Shown here: piece by piece, positions 53,806 to 63,054 of the stretch
How positions within the stretch are numbered: position 1 is the stretch's first letter
Layout: each line of letters opens with the position of its first letter
Origin: Ga0077548 sp035440445
Lineage (GTDB): Bacteria; Pseudomonadota; Alphaproteobacteria; Rhizobiales; Xanthobacteraceae
Assembly: GCA_035440445.1 (NCBI GenBank)
Contig: DAORMJ010000017.1
Location: 1 to 64,000 of the forward strand
Length of the DNA: 64,000 nucleotides
Direction: 5' to 3'
Notes under the pieces: generated by a model
Seen by the model: the letters and a program-made list of their open reading frames with translations, nothing else
Told to the model about the DNA's origin: nothing
Databases searched by the model: none
Program-made: the position numbers and the translations under genes

Positions 53806-55452
53806 TTACCGCACCAGCTTCGCGGCTTCCCGGCCCGCGATACGCCCGGAAAAGATGCAGCCGCCGAGGAACGTGCCTTCCAGCGCCCGATAGCCGTGCA
53901 CGCCGCCGCCGCCGAAGCCCGCGACCTCGCCCGCCGCGAACACGTTGCCGAGCGGGTTCGAGCCATCCTTCAGCACGCGGGAAGTCAAATCGGTCTCGAG
54001 ACCGCCGAGGGTCTTCCTCGTCAGCACCCAGAGCCGCACGGCGATCAGGGGACCCGCTGCCGGGTCCATGAGCTTGTGCGGCTTCGCCGTGCGGATGAGC
54101 TTGTCGCCGATATAGACGCGCGCGGCGCGGATCGCGGCAATCTGCAGGTCCTTGCCGAATTTGTTGTCGAGGTCGCGGTCGCGCGAAACCACTTCGCGCG
54201 TCACCGTGTCGAGATCGACGAGGTTCTTCTGCGTCAGCGCATTCATCTTCGCGACAAGTTCGGGAAGATTGTTCGCGGTCACGAAATCCTTTCCGGCATT
54301 CACGAATTTCTGCACCGGGGTCAGCGTACCGCGGCCGCGCTTCAACACGCCCTTGATGCTTTTGCCGGTAAGATCCGGGTTCTGCTCCTGACCGGAAAGC
54401 GCGAACTCCTTGCCGATGATGCGCTGGTTCAACAAGAACCACGAATGATCGTCGCCATGTTTGGTGATGTGTTCGAGCGCACCTAAACCGTCATAGCCCG
54501 GAAACAGCGGCACCGGAAAACGCTTGCCCCGCGCGTCTAACCAGAGCGGCGTCGGCCCGGAGAGAATGCGGATGCCATGGCGCGACCAGATCGGCGCGTA
54601 ATTGTCGATGCCTTCGGGGTAATGCCACATACGGTCGGCATTGATGAGCCGCCCGCCGGCCGCCTCGACCACGCCCTGCATCAGGCCATCGACATGGTCC
54701 GGCACGCCGGACAGCATCTGCGCGGGCGCGCGGCCCATGCTCGGCGGCCAGTTCTTGCGGACGAGATCGTGATTGCCGCCGATGCCGCCGCTGGTCACGA
54801 TGATCGCCTGCGCTTTCAATTTGAAATCGCCGACCACGACGCGCGAGGATTTCGCCGCGCGCTCGACGTTCGACGGCTCCAGCACCTCGCCTTCGACGCC
54901 GTCTTCCGCGCCGCCGGTCGCGGTCAGTTTCGTCACGCGATGGCGGAAACAGAAACGCACGAGCCCTTTCTTCTCGGCCTCGCGCAACCGCCGCACGAAG
55001 GGCTCGACCAGCGCGGGGCCGGTACCCCAGGTGATGTGAAAGCGCGGCACCGAATTGCCGTGGCCGGTCGCGGTATAGCCGCCGCGCTCCGCCCAGCCCG
55101 GCACCGGAAACCAGCGCACGCCTTGGGCATGCAGCCATGCGCGCTTCTCGCCGGAGGCGAAATCCACATAAGCCTCGGCCCATTTTCGCGGCCACAGATC
55201 TTCCTCGCGGTCGAAGGCGGCGGAGCCCTGCCAGTCCTGCCAGGCGAGGTCGCGGGAATCCTTGATGCCGAGGCGGCGCTGCTCGGGCGAGTTCACGAGC
55301 ATCAACCCGCCGAACGACCAGAACGCCTGGCCGCCGAGCGACTGCTCGGGCTCCTGATCGAGGATGATGACGGATCGGCCGGCGTCGGCGACTTCCGCGG
55401 CCGCGACCAGACCCGCCAGCCCCGCGCCGACGACGATGACGTCTGCATCCAT
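53806..55452 (-). CDS. FAD-binding dehydrogenase (KstD/fumarate-reductase-like)
   Basis: A 548-residue flavoprotein. The Rossmann start VIVVGAGLAGLVAAAEVADAG holds the GxGxxG, SLGGQAFWSFGG follows, and the C-terminal FAD segment NVFAAGEVAGFGGGGVHGYRALEGTFLGG closes the fold. It resembles the 3-ketosteroid dehydrogenase/fumarate reductase flavoprotein family, but the substrate is unassigned. It stands alone upstream of the enoyl-CoA hydratase gene (89-base gap), so a lipid or steroid-like catabolic role is conceivable but unproven. Confidence 0.85.
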   Translation of the reverse strand: MDADVIVVGAGLAGLVAAAEVADAGRSVIILDQEPEQSLGGQAFWSFGGLMLVNSPEQRRLGIKDSRDLAWQDWQGSAAFDREEDLWPRKWAEAYVDFASGEKRAWLHAQGVRWFPVPGWAERGGYTATGHGNSVPRFHITWGTGPALVEPFVRRLREAEKKGLVRFCFRHRVTKLTATGGAEDGVEGEVLEPSNVERAAKSSRVVVGDFKLKAQAIIVTSGGIGGNHDLVRKNWPPSMGRAPAQMLSGVPDHVDGLMQGVVEAAGGRLINADRMWHYPEGIDNYAPIWSRHGIRILSGPTPLWLDARGKRFPVPLFPGYDGLGALEHITKHGDDHSWFLLNQRIIGKEFALSGQEQNPDLTGKSIKGVLKRGRGTLTPVQKFVNAGKDFVTANNLPELVAKMNALTQKNLVDLDTVTREVVSRDRDLDNKFGKDLQIAAIRAARVYIGDKLIRTAKPHKLMDPAAGPLIAVRLWVLTRKTLGGLETDLTSRVLKDGSNPLGNVFAAGEVAGFGGGGVHGYRALEGTFLGGCIFSGRIAGREAAKLVR

Positions 55453-55540
55453 GACGCTCTCCCGTTACGTTCTTTGTTACGGAAAAACTATCATGCCCTG
55501 ACCTTACTTGTCGCGGGCATGACGTAGCGGAAGCGGCGGG

Positions 55541-56296
55541 TCAGCTCTTGCCGAACGTCCGCGCGACATAAGCGCGGATGTTGTCGGCGGTTTCCTTTGC
55601 TTCCCAGACTTTCATGATCTGTTTCGCAAGCCGCCCGCGATCCTTGGCGAGAATCTGCTTCGCCGTTGCCCGTGTATGCAGCTTGTTCACGCGGAAGGCG
55701 ACCGCGCGAATGGCCGCGAGTTCGCGCGCCTTTTCGATGGCGCGTGGCAGCAGACGATCGGCGCTTACGGCTTCGTCGGCAAAGCCGTTCGCAAGCGCGC
55801 CTTGCGTGTCGAAGGTCTCGCCGCTCGCGGTGAATTTCGGGAAATGCATGGGCGATGTGGTGGCGCGCAGCACCTCGAAGGCGAACGGCGGAAACGGCAC
55901 GCCGACCTGCAACTCGGTGACGCCCATGCGGCCCGCGTCCGCCGCGAGTACGCGGTAATCGGCGCAACACGCGAGGACGCAGCCGCCGGCAATCGCGTGG
56001 CCGTTGATCGCGGCGACCAGCGGCTTGGGAAAGAGAAAAATCTCTTCGTACATGTCGTCCAGTGCGACGACGAGCGCATGCAGATATTTCTGCCCGCCTG
56101 CGGCCGCGCGCGGGAGATCGACACCGGCCGAGAAAATCTTGCCTTCGCTGGTCAGGACCACGGCTTTCGCATCCGACTTCGCGAGCCGCCTGAACTCTTT
56201 CTTCAGCGCCTTGCAGAAATCGACGTCCAGCGCATTCGCCTTGCCGCGGCGAAGCGTGACGATCGCGATCCCGCCGTCATGCGCGACCTCGAACAC
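55541..56296 (-). CDS. Enoyl-CoA hydratase/isomerase family protein
   Basis: A 251-residue crotonase-fold protein: IAIVTLRRGKANALDVDFCKALKK at the start, VVLTSEGKIFSAGVDLPRA near 45 (acyl-CoA-binding loop), and the oxyanion-hole region PLVAAINGHAIAGGCVLACCADYR near 90-115. The second catalytic Glu region reads AADAGRMGVTELQVG. Substrate unknown. It ends 1 base from the neighbouring YqhA-type gene, likely in the same transcript. Confidence 0.88.
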   Translation of the reverse strand: MFEVAHDGGIAIVTLRRGKANALDVDFCKALKKEFRRLAKSDAKAVVLTSEGKIFSAGVDLPRAAAGGQKYLHALVVALDDMYEEIFLFPKPLVAAINGHAIAGGCVLACCADYRVLAADAGRMGVTELQVGVPFPPFAFEVLRATTSPMHFPKFTASGETFDTQGALANGFADEAVSADRLLPRAIEKARELAAIRAVAFRVNKLHTRATAKQILAKDRGRLAKQIMKVWEAKETADNIRAYVARTFGKS

Positions 56297-56297
56297 C

Positions 56298-56852
56298 TTA
56301 TTCTTTCTCGCTCTGCTTCTTGTGGTGCTGCATGTACATGAAGGCGCTGAGGGCCGCGATCACGGCAGCGATTCCGCCGCCCATCAACAAAAGGTTCTGC
56401 GAGGCGTCACCCACCAGCGTGCGGCCGAGGAAGAACACGCCGAGCGCCAGCACCACGACGCCGGAAAGCGTCACTTTCAGGTCGTCGATGCTTTCGACCT
56501 TGAGCCAGGCCGGCACCGGAATCTGGTCCTGGATATAGAGCTGATAGAGCCCGATCGCGACGACGTGCAAAACGGTCACGAGCAGGAAGGCGTCCACTGC
56601 CTCGATGGCCGACAGCATCAGCTGCTTGGTGTCGGTCTCCCAGCGAACGAGCGCGATGACGGCATCCACGATTTCCCACAAGGAATGCGCGAGGAGCGCA
56701 GTCGCGATCAGGAAGGTGCCGACGATCGCAAGCAGCATGGATCCGCGCGCGATCAGCACGAAGAAGCCGAGAAACGGCCGCTCCTTCATGGCTAAGCGCC
56801 AATCGACGTCCTCTTGCAGCGGCAGTTTTTGTTTGCGGGGTGTGGTGGGCAT
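56298..56852 (-). CDS. UPF0114/YqhA-like membrane protein
   Basis: A 184-residue inner-membrane protein with about four helices (~30-50, ~75-100, ~125-145, ~150-170): FFVLIARGSMLLAIVGTFLIATALL, then SAIEAVDAFLLVTVLHVVAIGLYQLYI. It resembles the YqhA/UPF0114 family, function unknown. It sits directly before the enoyl-CoA hydratase gene. Confidence 0.75.
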   Translation of the reverse strand: MPTTPRKQKLPLQEDVDWRLAMKERPFLGFFVLIARGSMLLAIVGTFLIATALLAHSLWEIVDAVIALVRWETDTKQLMLSAIEAVDAFLLVTVLHVVAIGLYQLYIQDQIPVPAWLKVESIDDLKVTLSGVVVLALGVFFLGRTLVGDASQNLLLMGGGIAAVIAALSAFMYMQHHKKQSEKE

Positions 56853-56866
56853 TTAATTTTCCTTGC

Positions 56867-56973
56867 CCTCATCCTTCGAGACGGCGGCTTCGCCGCCTCC
56901 TCAGGATGAGGAAGTAAGTTAAGCATGCCTCATGGTGAGGAGCGAAGCGCAGCTTCGCGTCTCGAACCATGAG
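56867..56973. repeat. Two palindromic repeats (CCTCATCCTTCGAGACGG...)
   Basis: CCTCATCCTTCGAGACGGCGG... ends CCTCCTCAGGATGAGG (56867-56911). A second copy, CCTCATGGTGAGG...GAACCATGAG (56928-56973), has a GCGAAGC/GCTTCGC inner stem. Both are a dispersed rhizobial repeat type and lie between two co-directional genes. Confidence 0.85.
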
Positions 56974-56994
56974 TCTGGCAATCAAACTTCCCAG

Positions 56995-58635
56995 TCAAAC
57001 TTCCTTCGTCATCTCGCGCAGCTTGAACTTCTGGATCTTGCCGGTCGAGGTCTTCGGCAACTCCACGAACACGATATGCCGCGGCACCTTGAAGCCGGCG
57101 AGATTGGTTTTGCAATGGGCGATCAGCTCGTCCTTGCTCGCCTCTTTGCCGGGCTTCAACTCGATGAAGGCGCAAGGGGTTTCACCCCACTTGTCGTCGG
57201 CTTTCGCGACCACGGCCGCCGCCTGCACGGACGGGTGCTTGTAGAGCGCGTCCTCGACCTCGATCGAGGAGATGTTCTCGCCGCCGGAAATGATGATGTC
57301 CTTGGAGCGGTCTTTGAGCTGAATATAGCCGTCGGGGTGCATCACGCCGAGGTCGCCGGAGTGAAACCAGCCACCGGCAAAAGCGGCGTCCGTCGCCTTC
57401 TTGTTCTTCAGATAGCCCTTCATTACGACGTTGCCGCGGAACATGACCTCGCCCATGGTCTCGCCGTCGCGCGGCACCGGCTGCATGGTTTCCGGGTCCA
57501 TGACGTCCAGCCCCTCGAGCGGCGCGATGGTGACGCCCTGCCGCGCCTTCTTCGCAGCCTGCTGCGCGGCGTCGAGGTTTTCCCATTCCTGATGCCAGTC
57601 GTTCACGGCCGCCGGGCCATAGGTTTCGGTCAGCCCGTAAAGATGCGTGACGTTAAAGCCGGCACCCTTCATGCCGGCAAGCACCGCTTCCGGCGGGGGT
57701 GCTGCGGCAGTGAAGAACTCCACTACATGCGGCAGCGGCTTCTTCTCGTCTTCCGGCGCGTTCAAGAGCGTCGCCATCACGATCGGCGCGCCGCAAAGAT
57801 GCGTGACCTTGTGTTCGGCGATCAGCTCGAACATCTGCTTGGCACGCACTTGCCGCAAACAGACGTGCGTGCCCGACACGACCGAGATCGACCAAGGGAA
57901 ACACCAGCCGTTGCAGTGAAACATCGGCAGCGTCCAGAGATAGACCGCGTGCTTCTTCATGCTGCCGGTGAGCACGTTGCCGGTAGCGAGCAGCGCGGCA
58001 CCGCGATGATGATAGACGACACCTTTAGGGTCGCCGGTGGTGCCGGAAGTGTAGTTCAGCGAGATCGCGTCCCACTCATCGCCCGGCGCGTGACGCTGAT
58101 AGTCCTCGTCGCCTTCCGCCACCAGCGCTTCAAAATCGAGCGTGCCGAGCTTTTCGCCCTCGCCCTTGTATTCCGGATCGTCGTAGTCGACGACGAGCGG
58201 CTTCACCTTGCAGAGCGCGAGCGCTTCCTTCGCGGCTTTGGAAAATTCCTTGTCGACGATGAAGATCTTCGCTTCGCCATGATCGAGCGAGAACGCGATG
58301 ATGGCAGCATCCAGCCGGGTGTTGAGCGTATTCAGCACGCCTCCCGTCATCGGCACGCCGTAGTGGCACTCGAGCATCGCGGGCGTATTCGCGAGCAAAA
58401 CCGCGACCGTATCGCCGCGCGCGATCCCGCGCTTGGCAAGTGCCGACGCAAGCTTCTTCGAGCGGGCATGGAAATCGCGATAGGTCCGCCGCAAGGGACC
58501 GTGGATGATGGCGACATGATCCGGGAAAACGGCGGCCGCGCGCTCCAGATAGCTAAGGGGGGTCAGCGGCGCGTAGTTGGCGGCGTTCTTGTCCAGATCG
58601 ATGTCGTAAGCGCTCTTTTGGGCGTTCTTTTGCAT
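56995..58635 (-). CDS. Acyl-CoA ligase, DmdB/FadD-like
   Basis: A 546-residue ANL-superfamily adenylate-forming enzyme. The P-loop-like YTSGTTGDPKGVVYHHRG is near residue 190, HLYGLTETYGPAAVN near 320, and the hinge GWFHSGDLGVMHPDGYIQLKDRSKDIIISGGENISS near 430, with the catalytic Lys in the C-terminal PKTSTGKIQKFKLRE. It resembles DmdB-type (methylthiopropionate) or medium-chain ligases; the acid is unknown. GAGG lies 6 bases before ATG 58635, so that start beats the ATG at 58647. Confidence 0.9.
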   Translation of the reverse strand: MQKNAQKSAYDIDLDKNAANYAPLTPLSYLERAAAVFPDHVAIIHGPLRRTYRDFHARSKKLASALAKRGIARGDTVAVLLANTPAMLECHYGVPMTGGVLNTLNTRLDAAIIAFSLDHGEAKIFIVDKEFSKAAKEALALCKVKPLVVDYDDPEYKGEGEKLGTLDFEALVAEGDEDYQRHAPGDEWDAISLNYTSGTTGDPKGVVYHHRGAALLATGNVLTGSMKKHAVYLWTLPMFHCNGWCFPWSISVVSGTHVCLRQVRAKQMFELIAEHKVTHLCGAPIVMATLLNAPEDEKKPLPHVVEFFTAAAPPPEAVLAGMKGAGFNVTHLYGLTETYGPAAVNDWHQEWENLDAAQQAAKKARQGVTIAPLEGLDVMDPETMQPVPRDGETMGEVMFRGNVVMKGYLKNKKATDAAFAGGWFHSGDLGVMHPDGYIQLKDRSKDIIISGGENISSIEVEDALYKHPSVQAAAVVAKADDKWGETPCAFIELKPGKEASKDELIAHCKTNLAGFKVPRHIVFVELPKTSTGKIQKFKLREMTKEV

Positions 58636-58719
58636 AGGAAACCTCATTCCGGAGGAGCCTAGCGAACCGGACCGGCTTCGAGCAATCTGACCTTTGACAA
58701 AGGCAAATGGAGGCTACGG

Positions 58720-59349
58720 ATGCGGGTGATTGCGGGGATTCTGGCGGCAATCGGCTGGTTCGCGCTGGTGCTGCAGTTCCGGCTGGTGCTTGGCGTCAAT
58801 GCCAATGCCGGAATCGGGCCCGGCGAAACCTTCGTCCGCTTCTTCTCTTATTTTACGGTGCTGACGAATACGCTCGCCGCAAGCGCGTTGACGAGCGTGA
58901 TGCTCGGCCACAGCCACGCTTTCCTGACGAGGCCCCGGGTGCAGACGGCGATCGCGGTCTATATCACCATCGTCGGTTCGGTTTATTTCCTGATTCTGCG
59001 CCATCTCTGGCAGCCGCAAGGCCCGCAATGGCTCGCCGATACGCTGCTGCACTACGTGATGCCGGCGCTCTATGTGCTGTTCTGGCTTTTCTTCGTGCGC
59101 AAGGAGACGATCATCTGGCGGGACAGCCTCGTCTGGCTGATCTTCCCGCTTGCCTATGTCTGCGCCGTGCTGGCGCGCGGCGTGCCTTCGAAATTTTACC
59201 CCTATCCCTTCATCGATGCGAACGAGCTTGGCTATCTCCAGATCGCGGGCAACAGCGCCGTTCTTCTGGCGGCGTTTCTGGCGGCGGGAGTATTGTATGT
59301 AGCGATTTCTCGCTCTTTAAGCCGGAAGGCTGGCAACGCACTCAATTGA
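58720..59349 (+). CDS. Pr6Pr-family membrane protein
   Basis: A 209-residue inner-membrane protein with about six helices: GILAAIGWFALVLQFRLVL, FFSYFTVLTNTLAASAL, VYITIVGSVYFLILRHLWQPQG, then FWLFFVRKETIIWRDSLVWLIFPLAYV. It fits the Pr6Pr family. Function unknown. TGGAGG precedes the ATG. It is divergent from the acyl-CoA ligase and its 3' end overlaps the convergent IclR gene by 8 bases. Confidence 0.78.
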   Translation: MRVIAGILAAIGWFALVLQFRLVLGVNANAGIGPGETFVRFFSYFTVLTNTLAASALTSVMLGHSHAFLTRPRVQTAIAVYITIVGSVYFLILRHLWQPQGPQWLADTLLHYVMPALYVLFWLFFVRKETIIWRDSLVWLIFPLAYVCAVLARGVPSKFYPYPFIDANELGYLQIAGNSAVLLAAFLAAGVLYVAISRSLSRKAGNALN

Positions 59350-60133
59350 AGCTGCCGGACAACTTCCCTGCGAGTTCAAGCAACAATGGCCGGAAGCGTT
59401 TGACGAACGCCTTCTCGGTGTGGCGCCCGAGATTGGTGCTGATGTTCAGCGCTGCAACGATGCGGCCCGATCGATCGCGGATCGGAGCGGCGATCCCGCA
59501 TGCGCCAAGCTCGAGTTCTTCGCTTGCGAAGTACCAGCCCTGCGTGCGGGCGCGCGCGATTTCCTTTTCGAGCGCGGCGATATCCGTGATGGTGCGGCGG
59601 CTGAAAGCGGGGCGCGGCATCCGGGCAAGACGCTCCTTCATCTCCGGCTCCGGCAATGCCGCCAGCAGCACGCGCCCCATCGACGTGCAGAACGCGGGGA
59701 TGCGGCTGCCGATAGTAAGACTCCGCCGCAACACGCTCGAAGGTTCGGCGCGCGCGACATAGGTCACGTCGTCGCCGTCTAGAACCGAAACCGCGACGAT
59801 CTCGTCGCATTCTCGCGCCAGCGCCTCGATCGCGGGTTGCGCGACATCGCGGAAGCTCAGCGACGAGAGATAGGCATAGCCGAGCCGCAACACGCGCGGC
59901 GTCAGCGCGTAACGGCCCTCTTGCTCCTTCGCAAAGCCGAGTTCGACCAGCGTCAGCAGAAGCCGCCGCACGCCCGCGCGCGGGAGCCCGGTGCGCTTGG
60001 AAAGCTCGGCCATGGTGAGCGTGTCTTCGCTATCGCCGAACGCGGCAATGACCGCCAGCCCCTTGGCGAAGGCCTCGACAAACGCATCGCTGCCACGGGG
60101 CCAGGCCGCAATGGACTGGGAATCGAACGGCAT
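59342..60133 (-). CDS. IclR-family transcriptional regulator (PcaR/PobR-like)
   Basis: A 263-residue regulator. The N-terminal winged helix-turn-helix reads LTMAELSKRTGLPRAGVRRLLLTLVELGF near 38, and the C-terminal effector domain carries VAVSVLDGDDVTYVARAEPSS, AFCTSMGRVLLAALPE near 145 and GIAAPIRDRSGRIVAALNIS. The N-terminal extension and domain resemble aromatic-acid-responsive members such as PcaR. A perfect inverted repeat lies upstream, in the divergent space before the binding-protein gene, so it probably controls that gene and itself. Confidence 0.9.
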   Translation of the reverse strand: MPFDSQSIAAWPRGSDAFVEAFAKGLAVIAAFGDSEDTLTMAELSKRTGLPRAGVRRLLLTLVELGFAKEQEGRYALTPRVLRLGYAYLSSLSFRDVAQPAIEALARECDEIVAVSVLDGDDVTYVARAEPSSVLRRSLTIGSRIPAFCTSMGRVLLAALPEPEMKERLARMPRPAFSRRTITDIAALEKEIARARTQGWYFASEELELGACGIAAPIRDRSGRIVAALNISTNLGRHTEKAFVKRFRPLLLELAGKLSGSFN

Positions 60134-60181
60134 TTGTCAGCCTCCGGCAACGCTGCTAGCAATGTACGACTGTCGATTATA

Positions 60182-60198
60182 TGTTCGATAGTCGAACA
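60182..60198. promoter_or_regulatory. Probable IclR operator
   Basis: TGTTCGA-TAG-TCGAACA, a perfect 7+3+7 inverted repeat, lies between the divergent IclR and Bug-type genes. IclR regulators bind such sites. A related GACTGTCGA half lies just upstream. Confidence 0.7.
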
Positions 60199-60236
60199 AT
60201 ACAAATGAAACAACGCTGTTCTGTGAGGAAAACACC

Positions 60237-61205
60237 ATGAAAAAGTGGTTGGTTTGTGCGGCAGCCGCCGCGATCGCTGCCACGGCCGTCGCGGCGAAGG
60301 CAGACAACTCCCCGTCCCGCCCCATCACGCTCGTCGTTCCCGCCGCCGCCGGCGGACCGACCGATGCGACCGCACGTCTGATCGCAAACGTCATGCAGCA
60401 GGTGCTGGGCCAGACCGTCATCGTCGAGCCACGGCCGGGTGCCGGCGGCAACATCGGCGCCGATTTCGTCGCGCGCGCCAAGCCCGATGGCTACACGATC
60501 CTGATGGCGACGATCGGCACCCACGCCATCAACCAGACGCTTTACAAGAAGATGTCCTACGACCCGATCAAGAATTTCACGCCGGTATCGCAGGTCGTGC
60601 AGTATCCCCTGATCCTCGTGGTCAATCCGAACCTGAAGATCAATTCCGTCGCCGACCTGATCGCTTACGCAAAAGCGAACCCCGGCAAGCTCAACCGCGC
60701 ATCGGGCGGCAGCGGCACCTCGATGCATCTGTCCGGCGAATTGTTCGTGCATCAGGCCGGAATCGACGCGCCGCACATTCCTTACAAGGGCAGCGCACCC
60801 GCATTGATCGATGTCGTCGGCGGCAGTGCGGACCTGATGTTCGATTCCATGATGACGGCGCTGCCGCTGGCAAAAGCAGGCAAGCTCCGCGCAATCGCAG
60901 TCACCGGCGCGCAGCGCTCGCCGGTCGTGCCGGAATTGCCGACCATTTCCGAAGCCGGTCTGAAAGGCTACAGCGCCTATGGCTGGATCGGCATCGTCGC
61001 TCCCGCGGGCACGCCGAAGCCGATCGTCGACAAGCTCTATGACGCAGTCGCAAAAGCGCTGCAGAACGAAGACGTGAGAAAGAAGCTCGTGGCCCAGGCT
61101 GCCGAGCCCGTCGCGTCCACGCCCGAGCAGTTCGCGAAATTCATCCAGGAAGAAACCGACAAATGGGCGATCGCCGTTCGCGGCGCGAAGCTCAGCATCG
61201 AGTAA
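60237..61205 (+). CDS. Bug/TctC-type tripartite tricarboxylate transporter substrate-binding protein
   Basis: A 322-residue periplasmic binding protein with a signal peptide (MKKWLVCAAAAAIAATAVA). It has the Bug fold: PITLVVPAAAGGPTDATARLIA near 26, VEPRPGAGGNIGADFVARAKPDGYT near 60, then NRASGGSGTSMHLSGELF and IPYKGSAPALIDVVGG. Such proteins bind small carboxylates and normally feed a TctA/TctB permease. No tctA or tctB is visible in this window, so it would be an orphan receptor or share a permease elsewhere. It is divergent from the IclR gene and followed 5 bases later by the M24 gene. Confidence 0.9.
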   Translation: MKKWLVCAAAAAIAATAVAAKADNSPSRPITLVVPAAAGGPTDATARLIANVMQQVLGQTVIVEPRPGAGGNIGADFVARAKPDGYTILMATIGTHAINQTLYKKMSYDPIKNFTPVSQVVQYPLILVVNPNLKINSVADLIAYAKANPGKLNRASGGSGTSMHLSGELFVHQAGIDAPHIPYKGSAPALIDVVGGSADLMFDSMMTALPLAKAGKLRAIAVTGAQRSPVVPELPTISEAGLKGYSAYGWIGIVAPAGTPKPIVDKLYDAVAKALQNEDVRKKLVAQAAEPVASTPEQFAKFIQEETDKWAIAVRGAKLSIE

Positions 61206-61210
61206 CGACC

Positions 61211-62362
61211 ATGGAAGCAATCGATTTCGGCGCGCGGGTGCGCGCCGTAGCCTCCCGCCTGCAGGCAAGCGGTGCCACCGCTTATGTCGGCACACGGCAG
61301 GCTTCCCTCCATTATCTCTGCGGCACCTTCATGCCGTGGCGCGGGGCCGTCATCGTCACCGCGAAGGGCGACTGCGAAGTCGTCTATTGGGCGATGGATT
61401 CGCAGCGCATCCGCGCCGAGGGATGCCCTCACACGATCCATGACTTCTACGGCTCCGGGCTGATTGCGCTGATCGCGGAACGGCTCAACGCGCTCGGGGC
61501 TGCGAAGGGCTCGATCGGCCTCGACCTCTCTCATCCGGGCGCCGCGCAGATTGCGCCCGGCATGCTGACGGCCGGCGAATTCATCGAACTGAAGCAGGCG
61601 CTGCCTGACGCCGCGCTCGAAAACGGTGTCCGCTTCATCGACGACGTGATGCTGATCAAGTCGCCTGCCGAGATCGAACGCCTGCGCCTCGCCGCGCAGG
61701 TTGCGGACAAAGGCTTTCACGCCGGCGTGCGCGCGATCCGGAGGGGTGTCACCGAGAACCATGTGGCCGGCATCGTCGAGGCGGAAATCCGCGACCATGG
61801 CAGCACCTGGGCGTGGTCGGTGACCGGCGGCACGGAAGTCGGCGCTGGCGAGCGTACCGCTTTTCTTCGCGGCGTGACGCAGCAAAGCACCGACCGGAAG
61901 ATCGAGCCGAACGAGTTCGTGGTGATCGATCTTCATCCCTTGATCGATCTCTATATGTCGGATCTTTCCATTCCCGTTTTCTTCGGGAAGCCGAGCAGCG
62001 CGCAGCAAAGCGCGATCAGCTGTTGGGAGGATACCGTGAGCGCGCTCATGGAAAGCCTCAAGCCCGGACGCGCCGTCCGCGACTGCGTTGCGGCGGCTGT
62101 AGCTACCTTCAAAAAGAGCGAGCAAGGGACGAAGTACGGATTGCCGCTGTTCGGTCACGGGCTCGGCACCTGCGCACGCACCCGGCCCTTCATGAACGCG
62201 TCGAGCGACGACGTTCTTGCTCCCGGCATGGTGATCGCGCTCGGCACGCATTATTACGAACCGCCGATCGCAGGCATGCGGCTCGAATATCCCGTGCTGA
62301 TTACCGAAAACGGAGCCGAGGCTTTGGCCCCGACACCGCCGAAGGTCTTGCGCATCGGCTAA
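61211..62362 (+). CDS. M24-family aminopeptidase-like protein, altered metal site
   Basis: A 383-residue pita-bread-fold protein with an N-terminal domain and a C-terminal peptidase-like domain. Asp240 and Asp251 (VVIDLHPLIDLYMSDL, the correct spacing of 11), His316 (FGHGLGTCARTRPF) and Glu359 (RLEYPVLIT) of the usual five metal ligands are there. Gly345 stands where PGMVFTIEPG would have Glu (PGMVIALGTHYY). So it may be a non-peptidase relative such as creatinase-like or hydrolase-type enzymes. It shares a transcript with the Bug protein, suggesting action on that ligand. Start ATG 61211 follows the family N-terminus. Confidence 0.82.
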   Translation: MEAIDFGARVRAVASRLQASGATAYVGTRQASLHYLCGTFMPWRGAVIVTAKGDCEVVYWAMDSQRIRAEGCPHTIHDFYGSGLIALIAERLNALGAAKGSIGLDLSHPGAAQIAPGMLTAGEFIELKQALPDAALENGVRFIDDVMLIKSPAEIERLRLAAQVADKGFHAGVRAIRRGVTENHVAGIVEAEIRDHGSTWAWSVTGGTEVGAGERTAFLRGVTQQSTDRKIEPNEFVVIDLHPLIDLYMSDLSIPVFFGKPSSAQQSAISCWEDTVSALMESLKPGRAVRDCVAAAVATFKKSEQGTKYGLPLFGHGLGTCARTRPFMNASSDDVLAPGMVIALGTHYYEPPIAGMRLEYPVLITENGAEALAPTPPKVLRIG

Positions 62363-62384
62363 AGGCTGAGCCGGACAAAAAGAA

Positions 62385-62415
62385 GGTCCGCCGCGCCAAG
62401 CGGCGGACCTTTTTA
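62385..62415. terminator. Intrinsic terminator after the M24 gene
   Basis: GGTCCGCCGC (62385-62394), loop GCCAA, GCGGCGGACC (62400-62409), then TTTTTAATTTT. It lies between convergent genes and could serve both, since the minus strand reads TTCTTTTTG. Confidence 0.9.
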
Positions 62416-62426
62416 ATTTTTAGAAG

Positions 62427-62906
62427 TTAGCTCTTGCTGGACGCGTACTTGAAGGCCGGAAGCGCCTTCAGCTGATCCTTGGTCATGTTGACCATGGCGT
62501 GGTCCGGCTTCTCGCCCTTTTCCGCATTCGATTTGTCGCCCTTGCGCGGCATATCGCTGAAGCGGACCTGATCCCACGGCAGCGCGACCGAATGCTCGCC
62601 GATGCCGAGGAAGCCGCCGACGCCGACGACGATGAGTTCGATCCGGCCATCCTTGCTCAGGATGACATCGTTGATGTCGCCGATGTTCTCGTCGGCGCTG
62701 TTATAGACATCGAGACCGATGAGCTGCGACCCGCGCCACTGGCTCGTGCTTTGCTGCGTGGCCGTAGCGGTGGTCGCCGGGGTCGTGGTGGGCGCGGTCT
62801 GGGTCTGCGCCGGAGGCGTGTTCGGCGGCGTGGTCTGCGCGACCGCACCAGCCGTGAAGAGCGCCGCCGCGGCGACGGTCGTTGCTAGTGGCGCAAGAAT
62901 TTTCAT
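62427..62906 (-). CDS. Exported PRC-barrel domain protein
   Basis: A 159-residue protein with a signal peptide (KILAPLATTVAAAALFTAGAVA-Q), a Thr/Pro/Gln-rich linker, then a PRC-barrel (~58-125): GSQLIGLDVYNSADENIGDINDVILSKDG and IVVGVGGFLGIGEHSVALPWDQV. Such proteins are common, probably stress-related, in rhizobia; function unknown. It converges with the M24 gene and shares its terminator. Confidence 0.88.
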   Translation of the reverse strand: MKILAPLATTVAAAALFTAGAVAQTTPPNTPPAQTQTAPTTTPATTATATQQSTSQWRGSQLIGLDVYNSADENIGDINDVILSKDGRIELIVVGVGGFLGIGEHSVALPWDQVRFSDMPRKGDKSNAEKGEKPDHAMVNMTKDQLKALPAFKYASSKS

Positions 62907-63054
62907 GGGGTTTGCTCCTGATTTGTGTAACGGGAATTCGCATTCCCTTCCCCACGGCTAACCGCGCGCGTCCCACTTGGTTCGGCAGAAACGCGGCCAA
63001 GACAAAACTTTTTTTGGAAGTTCCGGTCAGGAAAGCGACGTTCGCAAACGCCGA

